Below are positions 34,338 through 44,040 of a stretch of 64,000 bases of DNA, piece after piece (the first letter of the stretch is position 1; each line of letters opens with the position of its first letter). Source of the DNA: JAGPUQ01 sp049325095 (GTDB taxonomy: Bacteria > Pseudomonadota > Gammaproteobacteria > Pseudomonadales > Porticoccaceae). Under the pieces are notes generated by a model. It made no database searches. It saw only the letters and a list, made by a program, of their open reading frames with translations, and was not told where the DNA came from. Made by a program: the position numbers and the translations under genes. Location of the stretch: assembly GCA_049325095.1 (NCBI GenBank), contig JBMOPO010000053.1, forward strand, positions 1 to 64,000, given 5' to 3'.

Positions 34338-35582
34338 ATGGCACCGCCCGCCGAACACCTGCTCTCCGGAATCCGCATCCTCGACCTGACCCGCGCCCTG
34401 GCCGGGCCCAGTTGCACCCGCATGTTCGCCGAACTCGGCGCCGAGGTGATCAAGATCGAAGCCGCGCCACGCGGCGACATGGTGCGGGGCATCTCCCAGT
34501 TGCGCGGCCCGCGCAGCCTGTACCTGATCCAGCAGAGCCTCAACAAGAAGAGTCTGTGCGTGGACCTGCGTTCCGCCGCGGGCATGGCCCTGGTGCGCGA
34601 ACTGGTGCCGCACTGCGACGCCGTGGTGGAAAACTTCAAGCCGGGAGTGATGGCCGAGATGGGGCTGGGCTACGCGGCGCTGCGCGCGCTCCGCGACGAC
34701 ATCATCCTCTGTTCCATCTCCGCCCTCGGCCAGACCGGCCCGCTGGCGCACAAGCCCGGCTACGATTACATCGCCCAGGCCTATTCCGGCATCACCTCGA
34801 TGATCGGCGATCCCGGCCAGCCGCCGCACATCCCGCTGGCCGGGATCGGCGACGTCAGCGCCGGGGTGCACGGCGCCTTCGCCATCGCCGCGGCCCTGCT
34901 CCACCGCCAGCGCACCGGCCGCGGCCAGCACCTCGACATCGCCATCCTCGACGCCTACTACCACTGCCACGAGGTCAATGTGCACCAGTGCAGCGGCAGC
35001 GGCGGCGCCCTCCAGCCGACCCGGGCCGGGCGCCATCTGGCCTACCTGTGCCCGGCCGGGGTGTACCGGGCCACCGGCGGCGATCTGATGCTGATGGGGT
35101 TCATGCACCACTGGAAGGATCTGTGCGCCGCCATGGGCCGGCCGGAACTGGTCGCGGACCCGGACTGGGCCACGGATGCGGCGCGCCTGAAGCGGCGCGA
35201 GCAGGTGGTGGCCCGCATCGAGGCCTGGCTCGCGGAGTTTCCCGATGTCGCCAGCGCGCTGGACCGGCTCGAAGCCCACGGGGTGCCCTGCGCGCCCATC
35301 CTCAGCGTCGCCGAGACCCTGACCCACCCGCACCTGGTGGCGCGCGGCACGGTGCGCACCGTGCGCGATCCGCTGGCCGGCGAGTTCCAGATCCCGGGCA
35401 TGCCCATCAAGACCTCCGAGTACCCGGCCAACGCCGACTGGCAGGCGCCGACCCTGGGCCAGCACAACCGCGCGCTGCTGCGCGATCTGCTCGGCCACAG
35501 CCCGGCGCAGATCGACGCGCTCTACGCCGCCGGGGTGCTGGTCGAGGAGCCGCCGGCGCCTGAGAAGCCGCGCGACGCCTGA
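34338..35582 (+). CDS. CaiB/BaiF-family (class III) CoA-transferase
   Basis: A 414-residue family III CoA-transferase that moves CoA between carboxylic acids. It shows the N-terminal LLSGIRILDLTRALAGP, the FAELGAEVIKIEAAPRGD motif containing the Asp/Glu region, SLNKKSLCVDLRSAAG, ENFKPGVMAEMGLGY and GQTGPLAHKPGYDYIAQAYSG. The usual catalytic Asp lies at GRGQHLDIAILDA. It is close in pattern to succinyl-CoA:(R)-benzylsuccinate or formyl-CoA transferase relatives. The acceptor acid cannot be told from sequence. AGAGGA lies seven bases before the ATG. It is monocistronic and convergent with urtE. Confidence 0.9.
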   Translation: MAPPAEHLLSGIRILDLTRALAGPSCTRMFAELGAEVIKIEAAPRGDMVRGISQLRGPRSLYLIQQSLNKKSLCVDLRSAAGMALVRELVPHCDAVVENFKPGVMAEMGLGYAALRALRDDIILCSISALGQTGPLAHKPGYDYIAQAYSGITSMIGDPGQPPHIPLAGIGDVSAGVHGAFAIAAALLHRQRTGRGQHLDIAILDAYYHCHEVNVHQCSGSGGALQPTRAGRHLAYLCPAGVYRATGGDLMLMGFMHHWKDLCAAMGRPELVADPDWATDAARLKRREQVVARIEAWLAEFPDVASALDRLEAHGVPCAPILSVAETLTHPHLVARGTVRTVRDPLAGEFQIPGMPIKTSEYPANADWQAPTLGQHNRALLRDLLGHSPAQIDALYAAGVLVEEPPAPEKPRDA

Positions 35583-35584
35583 CA

Positions 35585-35611
35585 GAGCGCTGGTGAATCG
35601 TTCCAGCGCTC
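35585..35611. terminator. Hairpin between convergent CoA-transferase and urtE genes
   Basis: GAGCGCTGG pairs perfectly with CCAGCGCTC around a nine-base loop, two bases after the CoA-transferase stop. A second GC dyad (CCGGCC…GGCCGG) follows. No U-run, so a hairpin with Rho-type or bidirectional termination is possible. Confidence 0.45.
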
Positions 35612-35744
35612 GGCCCGGCCGGAGGGCCGGACGCGAATGCAGCGCGCAAGGGCTTGGGGGCAGGTACCGGACCTACCCAGGACGTGCATTGCTTCACCAG
35701 CGCAGCGCCTTGTGAGAGGTGGTTCGACGGCCGGTCGCGCGCCG

Positions 35745-36440
35745 CTACACCGCGATGTAGCGGCGCACCACTTCCTCCTCCATGTCGGCGCCGGCGCCGG
35801 ACAGCACCACCGCGCCCCGGTCCATCACCAGGTAGCGGTCGGCCAGGGCGCGGGCAAACTCGAAGTACTGCTCGACCAGCAGGATCGCCATCTCGCCGCG
35901 GTCGCGCAGCAGCGCGATCACGCCCTGAATGTCCTTGATGATCGAGGGCTGGATGCCCTCGGTGGGCTCGTCGAGGATCAGCAGCCGGGGGCGCATCACC
36001 AGGGCGCGGGCGATGGCCAGTTGCTGCTGCTGGCCGCCGGACAGGTCGCCGCCGCGCCGGCCGAGCATCTGCCGCAGCACCGGAAACAGGTCGAAGATCT
36101 CGGCGGAAATGCGCCGTTCGGCGCGCGGCAGCACGGCGAAGCCGGTCTTGAGATTTTCCAGGACCGTGAGCTGGGAAAAGATGTCCCGGCCCTGGGGCAC
36201 ATAGGCGATGCCGCGCCGCGCGCGCTCGTGGGGCGGCAGGTGGCTGATGTCCTGGCCGTCCCAGAGGATGCGGCCGCTGCGGATGCGCTGCTGGCCGGCC
36301 ACCGCGCGCATCAGCGAGGTCTTGCCGACGCCGTTGCGGCCCATCACGCAGGCCACCTCGCCGATCCCGGCCGCAAAGCTGACCCCTCTCAGCGCCTGGC
36401 TGGCGCCGTAGAACAGGTCGATGTGGTCGATGACGAGCAT
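35745..36440 (-). CDS. urtE: Urea ABC transporter ATP-binding protein UrtE
   Basis: The 231-residue ATPase is the LivF-type subunit of the urea importer. It shows Walker A GRNGVGKTSL (~34–43), YVPQGRDIFSQLTV, signature DLSGGQQQQLAIARAL, Walker B RLLILDEPTEGIQPSII and H-loop replacement ILLVEQYFEFA. The EGIQPSII pattern is typical of UrtE. ATG 36440 lies two bases after urtD. It is the last gene of the urt operon. Confidence 0.94.
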   Translation of the reverse strand: MLVIDHIDLFYGASQALRGVSFAAGIGEVACVMGRNGVGKTSLMRAVAGQQRIRSGRILWDGQDISHLPPHERARRGIAYVPQGRDIFSQLTVLENLKTGFAVLPRAERRISAEIFDLFPVLRQMLGRRGGDLSGGQQQQLAIARALVMRPRLLILDEPTEGIQPSIIKDIQGVIALLRDRGEMAILLVEQYFEFARALADRYLVMDRGAVVLSGAGADMEEEVVRRYIAV

Positions 36441-36442
36441 GC

Positions 36443-37200
<758 letters not shown>

Positions 37201-37204
<4 letters not shown>

Positions 37205-38349
37205 GGCGCGCCCTCCTCCGCGCCGGCGGCCGGGGCCGAGGCGGCCGGCGGCGGTCCCGGCGGACGGGCGCGGCCGCGCAGCAGGCCGACCACGCCGCGG
37301 GGGAAGAACAGGGTGGAGACCACGAACAGCCCGCCGAGCAGAAACAGCCAGATCTCGGGAAAGGCGCCGGTGAACCAGGTCTTGCCGTAGTTCACCAGCA
37401 GGGCGCCGACGATGGCCCCGTACAGGCAGCCGCGGCCGCCGACCGCCACCCAGACCACGATCTCGATGGACGCCAGGGGCGCGAATTCGCCGGGGTTGAT
37501 GATGCCCACCTGGGGCACATAGAGCGCGCCGGCGATGCCGGCCAGCATGGCGCTGAGCACGAACACGAACAGCTTGTAGTGCTCGACGCGGTAGCCCAGA
37601 AAGCGGGTGCGGCTCTCGGCCTCGCGCACCGCCACCAGCACCCGGCCCAGGCGCGAGTCGACCACCCGCCGGCAGAGCAGGTAGCCGCCGATCAGCGCCA
37701 GGCCGGAGCAGACGAAGAGCGCGTTCTTGGTGCCGTTGGCGGCCAGGCTGAAGCCCAGCAGGTCCTTGAAATCGGTCAGGCCGTTGTTGCCGCCGAAGCC
37801 CATGTCGTTGCGGAAGAACGCCAGCATCAGCGCGTAGGTCAGCGCCTGGGTGATGATCGACAGATAGACGCCGGTGACCCGCGAGCGGAACGCGAACCAG
37901 CCGAAGGCGAAGGCCAGGGCACCGGGCACCAGCACCACCATCAGTGCGGCGAAGGCGAAGCTGTCGAAGCCGTACCAGTACCAGGGCAGTTCCGGCCAGT
38001 TCAGAAACACCATGAAATCCGGCAGCACCGGGTGCCCGTAGACGCCGCGCTCGCCGATCTGGCGCATCAGGTACATGCCCATGGCGTAGCCGCCGAGGGC
38101 GAAGAAGGCGCCGTGGCCGAGGCTGAGGATGCCGGCGTAGCCCCACACCAGGTCGAGCGCCAGGGCGAGCAGCGCCAGACAGAGGTACTTGCCCAGCAGC
38201 GACACCCAGTAACTGGACAGATGCAGCGCCGCATCGGCCGGCACCAGCAGATTCAGCACCGGCACCACCAGGAGCACTGCGGCGATGCCGCCGACCAGCC
38301 AGCGGCTCGCGGTATCGGACCACAGCGAGGATCGAGCGGAAGCGGTCAA
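37201..38349 (-). CDS. urtC: Urea ABC transporter permease UrtC
   Basis: The 382-residue LivM-type permease with about nine TM helices. It shows DLVWGYAGILSLGHGAFFALGGYAMGMYL (one helix pair, ~65–95), the EAA-like VREAESRTRFLGYRVEHYK loop, and GKTWFTGAFPEIWLFLLG near the end, typical of UrtC. It couples to UrtB, UrtD and UrtE in the inner membrane. It lies three bases after urtB. Confidence 0.94.
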
Positions 38350-38352
38350 GGA

Positions 38353-39951
38353 TCAGTCCTCCACGAACCGCCCCTTGAGGGCGAACAGCCCGCGGGGACG
38401 CCGCTGGATGAACAGGATCACGAATATCAGGATCAGGATCTTGGCCAGCACCGCCCCGGCCAGGGGCTCGGCGAACTTGGTCACCACGCCCAGCCCCATG
38501 GCCGCCACGAAGGTGCCGAGCAGGTTGCCGACCCCGCCGAACACCACCACCAGGAAGGAGTCGATGATGTAGGACTGGCCCAGGTTGGGGCCGACATTGG
38601 TCAACTGGCTCAGGGCCACGCCGGCGATCCCGGCGATGCCCGAGCCCAAGCCGAAGGTCAGCGCATCGACCCGGCCGGTGCGAATGCCCATGGAGCTGGC
38701 CATGGCCCGGTTCTGGGTCACCGCGCGCATCTGCAGGCCGATCGGCGTCCTGCGCAGCAGCGCGACCAGGGACACCAGCATCCCCAGCGCGAACAGGACG
38801 ATGTACAGCCGGTTGTAGGTCAGCGACAGCATGCCGTTGATCTCCCAGGAACCGCTCAGCCACTGGGGCGTCACCACCGATTTGTTGAGCGGCGAGAAAA
38901 TGCTGCGCACCAGTTGCTGCAGGATCAGGCTGATGCCGAAGGTGGCGAGCAGGGTCTCCAGCGGCCGGCCGTAGAGAAAGCGGATCACGCCGCGCTCGAT
39001 GGCGATGCCGACCAGGCCCGAGACCAGGAAGGCCGCGGGCACCGCCACCGCCAGGGAGAGTTCGATGTGATCGGGCATCAGCAGTTGCACCACATAGGTG
39101 GTGTAGGCGCCGAGCATGATCATCTCGCCGTGGGCCATGTTGATCACGCCCATCACCCCGAAGGTGATCGCCAGGCCCACCGCGGCGAGCAGCAGCACCG
39201 AGCCCAGGCTCAGGCCGAAGAACAGATCGCCCAGGAAGGCGAACCACTGCTCCCGCGCCTGCAGCGAGCGCACGGCCTCGGCGAGCACCGCGCCGACCTC
39301 GGGATCCGGTTCCTCGGCCGCGCGCTGTTGGAGCAGCGTGAGGATGGCCTTGTCGCTGTGCTCGGCCAGCACCCGGACCGCCGCACTGCGCACCCCGGGA
39401 TCGGGGTCGGCCAGTTGCACACTGGCCAGCGCGGTGCGCAGCGCCCGGCGCACTTGCGGATGCTGCTCGGCGGCGGTCACCTGTTCCAGGATCGGCACCA
39501 GGGTCGGGGCCGCCGCTCCGGTCAGGGTGCGGGCGGCCTCGGCGCGCACCCCGGGGTCGGGATCCCGCAGCCGGGTGACCGCAAGCAGCGGGCGCAGGGC
39601 GCTGCGCAGGCTGTTGTTGGTGACCACCTTGCGCAACCGGCCCTGGGGCGCCCCCGCAGCGGTCGCCCCGACCAGGGGCGCCGGGGCGTCAGCACCGACG
39701 AACAGTGCGCCGGTGGCGGCATCGCGGTACAGCTCACCGGCCAGCAGGGCCTCCAGGAGTGCCGGCACCCGGGGATCGGCGACTCCGGCGAGCCGTTCGA
39801 CCAGCGCCTCCTTTTCCCGAAAGCCGGCGCTGCCCAGCGCCAGGGCCAGGGATTCGAAGGTCGCCGCGGCATCCCCCGCCGGTGCCGCACCGAGCTCCGC
39901 GCCGGGGCCGGCCGCGGCCACCGCCAGCACCAGGGCAAACAGCAGTTTCAT
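38353..39951 (-). CDS. urtB: Urea ABC transporter permease UrtB
   Basis: This 532-residue protein has the long N-terminal extension special to UrtB: a signal peptide (LLFALVLAVAAAGPGAELGAA), then ~180 residues of HEAT-like repeats (RLRDPDPGVRAEAARTLTG; QLADPDPGVRSAAVRVLAEH). A LivH-type permease follows, from about residue 235, with INMAHGEMIMLGAYTTY, FGISLILQQLVRSIFSP and AVTQNRAMASSMGI. It is the partner of UrtC. The gap before it (39952–40117) holds no gene. Confidence 0.94.
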   Translation of the reverse strand: MKLLFALVLAVAAAGPGAELGAAPAGDAAATFESLALALGSAGFREKEALVERLAGVADPRVPALLEALLAGELYRDAATGALFVGADAPAPLVGATAAGAPQGRLRKVVTNNSLRSALRPLLAVTRLRDPDPGVRAEAARTLTGAAAPTLVPILEQVTAAEQHPQVRRALRTALASVQLADPDPGVRSAAVRVLAEHSDKAILTLLQQRAAEEPDPEVGAVLAEAVRSLQAREQWFAFLGDLFFGLSLGSVLLLAAVGLAITFGVMGVINMAHGEMIMLGAYTTYVVQLLMPDHIELSLAVAVPAAFLVSGLVGIAIERGVIRFLYGRPLETLLATFGISLILQQLVRSIFSPLNKSVVTPQWLSGSWEINGMLSLTYNRLYIVLFALGMLVSLVALLRRTPIGLQMRAVTQNRAMASSMGIRTGRVDALTFGLGSGIAGIAGVALSQLTNVGPNLGQSYIIDSFLVVVFGGVGNLLGTFVAAMGLGVVTKFAEPLAGAVLAKILILIFVILFIQRRPRGLFALKGRFVED

Positions 39952-40117
39952 GGGCTTCCAGAACCTGTCCGTGGAGCGCCCGGCCGCAGCCGGGCACTGC
40001 CGTGATCGGGAATTCCCCGCCGGGGCCGGCGGCCAGCCGCACGGCCCGGGGGAAAGGGCTCAGAACCGCTCCCGGCCGGGTCGCCAGCCGCCAAGTGCCG
40101 CGGCCGGGCGCGCGGCC

Positions 40118-41437
40118 TCAGTAGTTCTGGCCCGAACAGGTCTTGGTCTCGGTGTTGTAGTTGCCGCAGTTGATCGCCGGGTCCTGCCAGTCGGCGGTGA
40201 TCTTGGCGCTCTCCGGCAGATAGTCGGTCCAGGCGTCGCCCGGCACTTCCTTGTCGGTCTGCCACACCACCTCGAACTGCCCGTCCGCCTGGATCTCGCC
40301 GATCAGCACCGGCTTGGTAATGTGATGGTTGGGCAGCATCACCGCGGTACCGCCGGTGAGGTTGGGCACCGAGAGGCCGTAGATCGCCTTGCGCACCGCA
40401 TCGACCTCGGTGGTCTTGGCCTTCTCGACCGCCTTCACCCACAGATTGAAGCCGATGTAGGTCGCCTCCATGGGGTCGTTGGTGACCCGCTTGGGATCCT
40501 TGATGAAGGTGTGCCACTGCTTGATGAAGGCGGCGTTTTCCGGGGTGTCCACGCTCATGAAGTAGTTCCAGGCGGCCAAGTGCCCGACCAGCGGCGAGGT
40601 ATCGAAGCCGGAGAGCTCCTCTTCACCCACCGAGAAGGCCACCACCGGGATGTCCTCGGCGGACACGCCCTGGTTGCCCAGCTCCTTGTAGAAGGGCACG
40701 TTGGCATCGCCGTTGATGGTGGAGACCACCGCGGTCTTCTTGCCCGCGGAGCCGAACTTCTTGATGTCGGCGACGATGGTCTGCCAGTCGGAGTGGCCGA
40801 AGGGGGTGTAGTTGATCAGGATGTCTTCGGACTTCACGCCCTTGTCCCTGAGATAGGCCTCGAGGATCTTGTTGGTGGTGCGCGGGTAGACATAGTCGGT
40901 GCCGGCCAGCACCCAGCGCTGCACGCCGACCTCGTTCATCAGGTAGTCGACCGCGGGGATCGCCTGCTGGTTGGGCGCGGCGCCCGTGTAGAAGACGTTC
41001 TTCGAGGATTCCTCACCCTCGTACTGCACCGGGTAGAACAGCAGGCCGTTGAGCTCCTCGATGACCGGCAGCACCGACTTGCGGGACACCGAGGTCCAGC
41101 AGCCGTAGATCACATCCACCTTCTCCTTGGCCAGCAGCTCCTTGGCCTTTTCGGCAAACAGCGGCCAGTTGGAGGCCGGGTCGACCACCACGGCTTCGAG
41201 TTGCTTGCCCAGCAGGCCGCCCTTCTTGTTCTGTGCGTCGACCAGCATCAGCACCGTGTCCTTGAGGGTGGTCTCGCTGATGGCCATGGTGCCGGACAGG
41301 GAGTGGAGCACCCCCACCTTGATGGTGTCCGCGGCGAAGGCCGCGGCGCCTGCGGCCAGCGCCAGCGCGGCCGCGCCGGCCTGGAGCGCGGCGCTGGCGA
41401 AGCGGCGTTCCGATCCGGCTCGATGCAGTGTTTTCAT
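40118..41437 (-). CDS. urtA: Urea ABC transporter substrate-binding protein UrtA
   Basis: A 439-residue periplasmic binding protein with a signal peptide (LQAGAAALALAAGAAAFAA). The mature part shows IKVGVLHSLSGTMAISETTL, YGCWTSVSRKSVLPV, FYPVQYEGEESSKNVFYTGA, LAGTDYVYPRTTNKIL and GFNLWVKAVEKA, all typical of UrtA/FmdD. It ends CGNYNTETKTCSGQNY with a probable disulfide pair. ATG 41437 follows GGGAGAACGC. It heads urtABCDE and follows ureG by ~93 bp. Urea transport genes of this kind are commonly nitrogen-controlled. Confidence 0.95.
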   Translation of the reverse strand: MKTLHRAGSERRFASAALQAGAAALALAAGAAAFAADTIKVGVLHSLSGTMAISETTLKDTVLMLVDAQNKKGGLLGKQLEAVVVDPASNWPLFAEKAKELLAKEKVDVIYGCWTSVSRKSVLPVIEELNGLLFYPVQYEGEESSKNVFYTGAAPNQQAIPAVDYLMNEVGVQRWVLAGTDYVYPRTTNKILEAYLRDKGVKSEDILINYTPFGHSDWQTIVADIKKFGSAGKKTAVVSTINGDANVPFYKELGNQGVSAEDIPVVAFSVGEEELSGFDTSPLVGHLAAWNYFMSVDTPENAAFIKQWHTFIKDPKRVTNDPMEATYIGFNLWVKAVEKAKTTEVDAVRKAIYGLSVPNLTGGTAVMLPNHHITKPVLIGEIQADGQFEVVWQTDKEVPGDAWTDYLPESAKITADWQDPAINCGNYNTETKTCSGQNY

Positions 41438-41530
41438 GCGTTCTCCCTCTGGTTGTATTGTGATGCCGGGGAGCGATCGGGCCCCGCCGGCGCCTTTCAC
41501 CAAAGGCAGAATCTGTGCCAGACCCCGGGT

Positions 41531-42181
41531 TCAGCCGGGTCCGCCCACCACGCCGGTCGCGGCGGCTTCCGGCGGCGCCAGCAGGGCTTCGCGACACAGC
41601 GTGGCGACGATCGTGTCCAGGCCCTCGCGGGTCTTCATGTTGGCAAACAGAAAGGGCCGCTCGCCGCGCATCCGCCGGGCGTCCCGCTCCATCACGGACA
41701 GGGATGCACCGACATGGGGCGCGAGATCGATCTTGTTGATCACCAGCAGGTCGGACCTAGTGATGCCGGGGCCGCCCTTGCGGGGGATCTTGTCGCCGGC
41801 GGCGACATCGATCACATAGATGGTGAAATCGGACAGCTCGGGGCTGAAGGTGGCGGCCAGGTTGTCGCCGCCGCTTTCGATGAAGATCAGGTCGAGGTCC
41901 GGGAAGCGCCGGTTCAGCTCCTCGACCGCGGCCAGGTTCATGGAGGCGTCCTCGCGAATCGCGGTGTGCGGACAGCCGCCGGTCTCCACCCCCAGGATGC
42001 GCTCCGCGGGCAGCGCGTGATGGCGCTCGAGAAACTCGGCATCCTCCCGGGTATAGATGTCGTTGGTGACCACCGCCAGGGCGCAGTGGCCGCGCAGCGC
42101 CTCGCACAGGCGCAGCACCAGGGCGGTCTTGCCGGCGCCGACCGGGCCGCCGACGCCGACGCGCAGGGCTTGTTTCTGCAT
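41531..42181 (-). CDS. ureG: Urease accessory GTPase UreG
   Basis: The 216-residue SIMIBI GTPase that drives nickel insertion into urease. It shows P-loop GGPVGAGKTALV (~11–22), TNDIYTREDAEFL, the nickel-binding GCPHTAIREDASMN (CPH motif ~73), ESGGDNLAATFSPEL and INKIDLAPHVGA. A strong GAGGAGG precedes the ATG. It follows ureF; urtA follows it. Confidence 0.96.
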   Translation of the reverse strand: MQKQALRVGVGGPVGAGKTALVLRLCEALRGHCALAVVTNDIYTREDAEFLERHHALPAERILGVETGGCPHTAIREDASMNLAAVEELNRRFPDLDLIFIESGGDNLAATFSPELSDFTIYVIDVAAGDKIPRKGGPGITRSDLLVINKIDLAPHVGASLSVMERDARRMRGERPFLFANMKTREGLDTIVATLCREALLAPPEAAATGVVGGPG

Positions 42182-42198
42182 GCAATCCTCCTCGGTGA

Positions 42199-42870
42199 TC
42201 AGGACCGGAACAGGCGGCTGTACTGGGTCTCGTGCAACATGCTGGCCAGGCTCTGCCCCGGCAGGCTGAGCCCGATGTCCCGGTCGCCGAGCAAGGCGGC
42301 GCGCTCGACCAGCGCCGGGATCCGCGCGCCGAGCTCCAGCGCAATCCGCTGCCCCCGGGTCTGCCCGAACAGGCCCAGCTTGAGCGCCGCGGCGATCTGA
42401 TTGTCGAGCCAGCTCCAAGCCAGCCCGGCGGCGGCCTGCGGGTAGCCGATGCCCCAATGCCGGCAGCAGAGGGCGTAGGCGGTCAGGTAGCCGATCTCCT
42501 CCGCCGCCGGCCAGGCCGCGGCCTCGGCGACCCCGGTGGCGGCGGCCAGGCGCAGCAGGGCGGCGCCGCAGTGGCCGTCCTCGCGCCGCAGTTCGGCGGC
42601 CCCGCGCAGCGCCAGCGCGAACTGATTCCACCCCGGCCGGCGCCCCGGCGGCGCTTCCAGGAGGCGCGCCAACAGCGGCAGCTCCTGCTGCGCGAAGGCG
42701 CGCTCGAGGATGGCGCCGGTCCAGGCGGCAAAGCCGTCCGGCCCGTCCACCCAGCCCAGGGCCACCGCCCCTTCGAGGCCCTGCGACCAGGCGAAGGCGC
42801 CCACCGGCAGCGAGGGGCTGGCGAGCCGCAGCAGATGGAGCAGCGGCCCCAGGGGTTCAGCGGTGTCCAT
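42199..42870 (-). CDS. ureF: Urease accessory protein UreF
   Basis: A 223-residue all-helical GTPase regulator in the UreG–UreF–UreD/H complex. It shows LLRLASPSLPVGAFAWSQGLEGAV at the N-terminus, the WNQFALALRGAAELRREDGHCGAAL middle and GQTRGQRIALELGARIPALV with LHETQYSRLFRS at the end. Start ATG 42870 overlaps ureE by 14 bp; ATGs at 42876 and 42882, inside the ureE His-tail, are alternatives. Confidence 0.93.
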   Translation of the reverse strand: MDTAEPLGPLLHLLRLASPSLPVGAFAWSQGLEGAVALGWVDGPDGFAAWTGAILERAFAQQELPLLARLLEAPPGRRPGWNQFALALRGAAELRREDGHCGAALLRLAAATGVAEAAAWPAAEEIGYLTAYALCCRHWGIGYPQAAAGLAWSWLDNQIAAALKLGLFGQTRGQRIALELGARIPALVERAALLGDRDIGLSLPGQSLASMLHETQYSRLFRS

Positions 42871-43318
42871 GGGCATGCCCATGGCCGCCGCCGGCATAGG
42901 CGCCGGCCTCGGGTTCGAAGGGCAGCTCCAGCACTGCGACCTCGAGGCCCAGCCCGCGGCAGAGGTCGTCGAGCACCCGATCCTGCCCGTAGCGCAGCCA
43001 GCCCGGGCCGATCTGCACCGGCACATGGCGATTGCCCAGGTGGTAGGCGGCGCGCAGCAGCAGCCCGGGGTCGGCGCTGGCCGCCACCGACACCGTTTCG
43101 ACCGCGGCCCGCACCACAACGGGGCGAACCTGATCGCCGGCGGTGCTGCCCAGCACATCCCCGTCGCGCAGCACTGTGCCGCGGGGCAGTGCCAGCAGCG
43201 CCTCGCCGCCGTCGTCGAGCACCACCCGCTGGCGGGAGCGCGCGCGGCGTTCGAACGGCAGGGTGAGGCTGCGCCCGGCCGCCGCGGCGCCGGGCAGCAG
43301 GCAATCGAAGGTGTCCAC
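42857..43318 (-). CDS. ureE: Urease accessory nickel chaperone UreE
   Basis: A 153-residue nickel-delivery protein. Its N-terminal peptide-binding domain has LTLPFERRARSRQRVVL, and its metal-binding domain has AAYHLGNRHVPVQI with the conserved His of the dimer nickel site. A short His-rich tail ends the protein: GGGHGHAHGHR. It is the first ure gene, 24 bp after a ferritin-like gene. ureA, ureB, ureC and ureD, which usually flank it, are absent here. Confidence 0.94.
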   Translation of the reverse strand: MDTFDCLLPGAAAAGRSLTLPFERRARSRQRVVLDDGGEALLALPRGTVLRDGDVLGSTAGDQVRPVVVRAAVETVSVAASADPGLLLRAAYHLGNRHVPVQIGPGWLRYGQDRVLDDLCRGLGLEVAVLELPFEPEAGAYAGGGHGHAHGHR

Positions 43319-43342
43319 GCGGGGCAGCGAAAGGGTCGCGGC

Positions 43343-43882
43343 TCAGGAACCCATTTCTTCGAGCAGCCCCACCAGATCGTCGGCGTGCTCCTCCTCCATC
43401 GCGAGGATGCCCTCCAGCATGCGCCTGGTGGTGGAATCCCGGTCCCCCAGATAGGCGATCATCTCCCGGTAGCTGTCGATGGCGATGCGCTCGGCGACCA
43501 GATCCTCGCGGATCATGTCGAGCAGGTTGTCGCCTTCGACGTACTCCGCATGGCTGCGGCTGGCGAGGCCATCGGGTGAGAAGTTGGGTGCGCCGCCGAG
43601 CTGCACGATGCGCTGGGCGATCTGGTCGGCGTGGGCCTGTTCCTCGTTGGCGTGTTGCAGGAATTCCGCCGCCACGCTCTGGGCGTTGATGCCTGTGGCC
43701 ATGAAGAAATGCCGCTTGTAGCGCAGCACGCACACCAGTTCGGTGGCCAGCGCCTCGTTGAGCAACTTGACCACGGTGTCGCGGTCGGCCCCGTAGCCGG
43801 GCGTCACCGCACCCTGCTCGAGATGCTCGCGGGCGCGTTTGCGCAGGATCTGGATGTCGGTGAGAAAGGGTTGGTCCGCCAT
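43343..43882 (-). CDS. Ferritin-like (bacterioferritin/Dps-type) di-iron protein
   Basis: The 179-residue four-helix protein has the ferroxidase ligands in their usual frame: Glu in NEALATELVCVLRYKRH, ExxH in QHANEEQAHADQIAQR, Glu in REDLVAERIAIDSYREM and ExxH in EGILAMEEEHADDLVG. It belongs to the bacterioferritin-like family often annotated simply as ferritin. It likely oxidises and stores Fe(II) or detoxifies peroxide. Strong GGAGGAAATC before ATG 43882. It lies directly upstream of ureE in the same direction, with no obvious functional link. Confidence 0.88.
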   Translation of the reverse strand: MADQPFLTDIQILRKRAREHLEQGAVTPGYGADRDTVVKLLNEALATELVCVLRYKRHFFMATGINAQSVAAEFLQHANEEQAHADQIAQRIVQLGGAPNFSPDGLASRSHAEYVEGDNLLDMIREDLVAERIAIDSYREMIAYLGDRDSTTRRMLEGILAMEEEHADDLVGLLEEMGS

Positions 43883-44040
43883 GATTTCCTCCGCTGCTTC
43901 GGTGCCGGCCCAAGCCGGGCGTGGGCGGATTCTAGCCCGGATAGCAGGCCGCCGGCCTGCGGCCGGGACCCGCGCGGACGCCCGGCGCCCGCCGGGGCTA
44001 CCATGTAACAGTTGCCCGCAGTCGGATCGAGCTCTTCTCC

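Noticed and set aside
39116..42400. A 1094-codon open frame on the plus strand
   Set aside because: It is antisense to urtB, urtA and ureG, which have clear family motifs. Long shadow frames are expected in this high-GC DNA.
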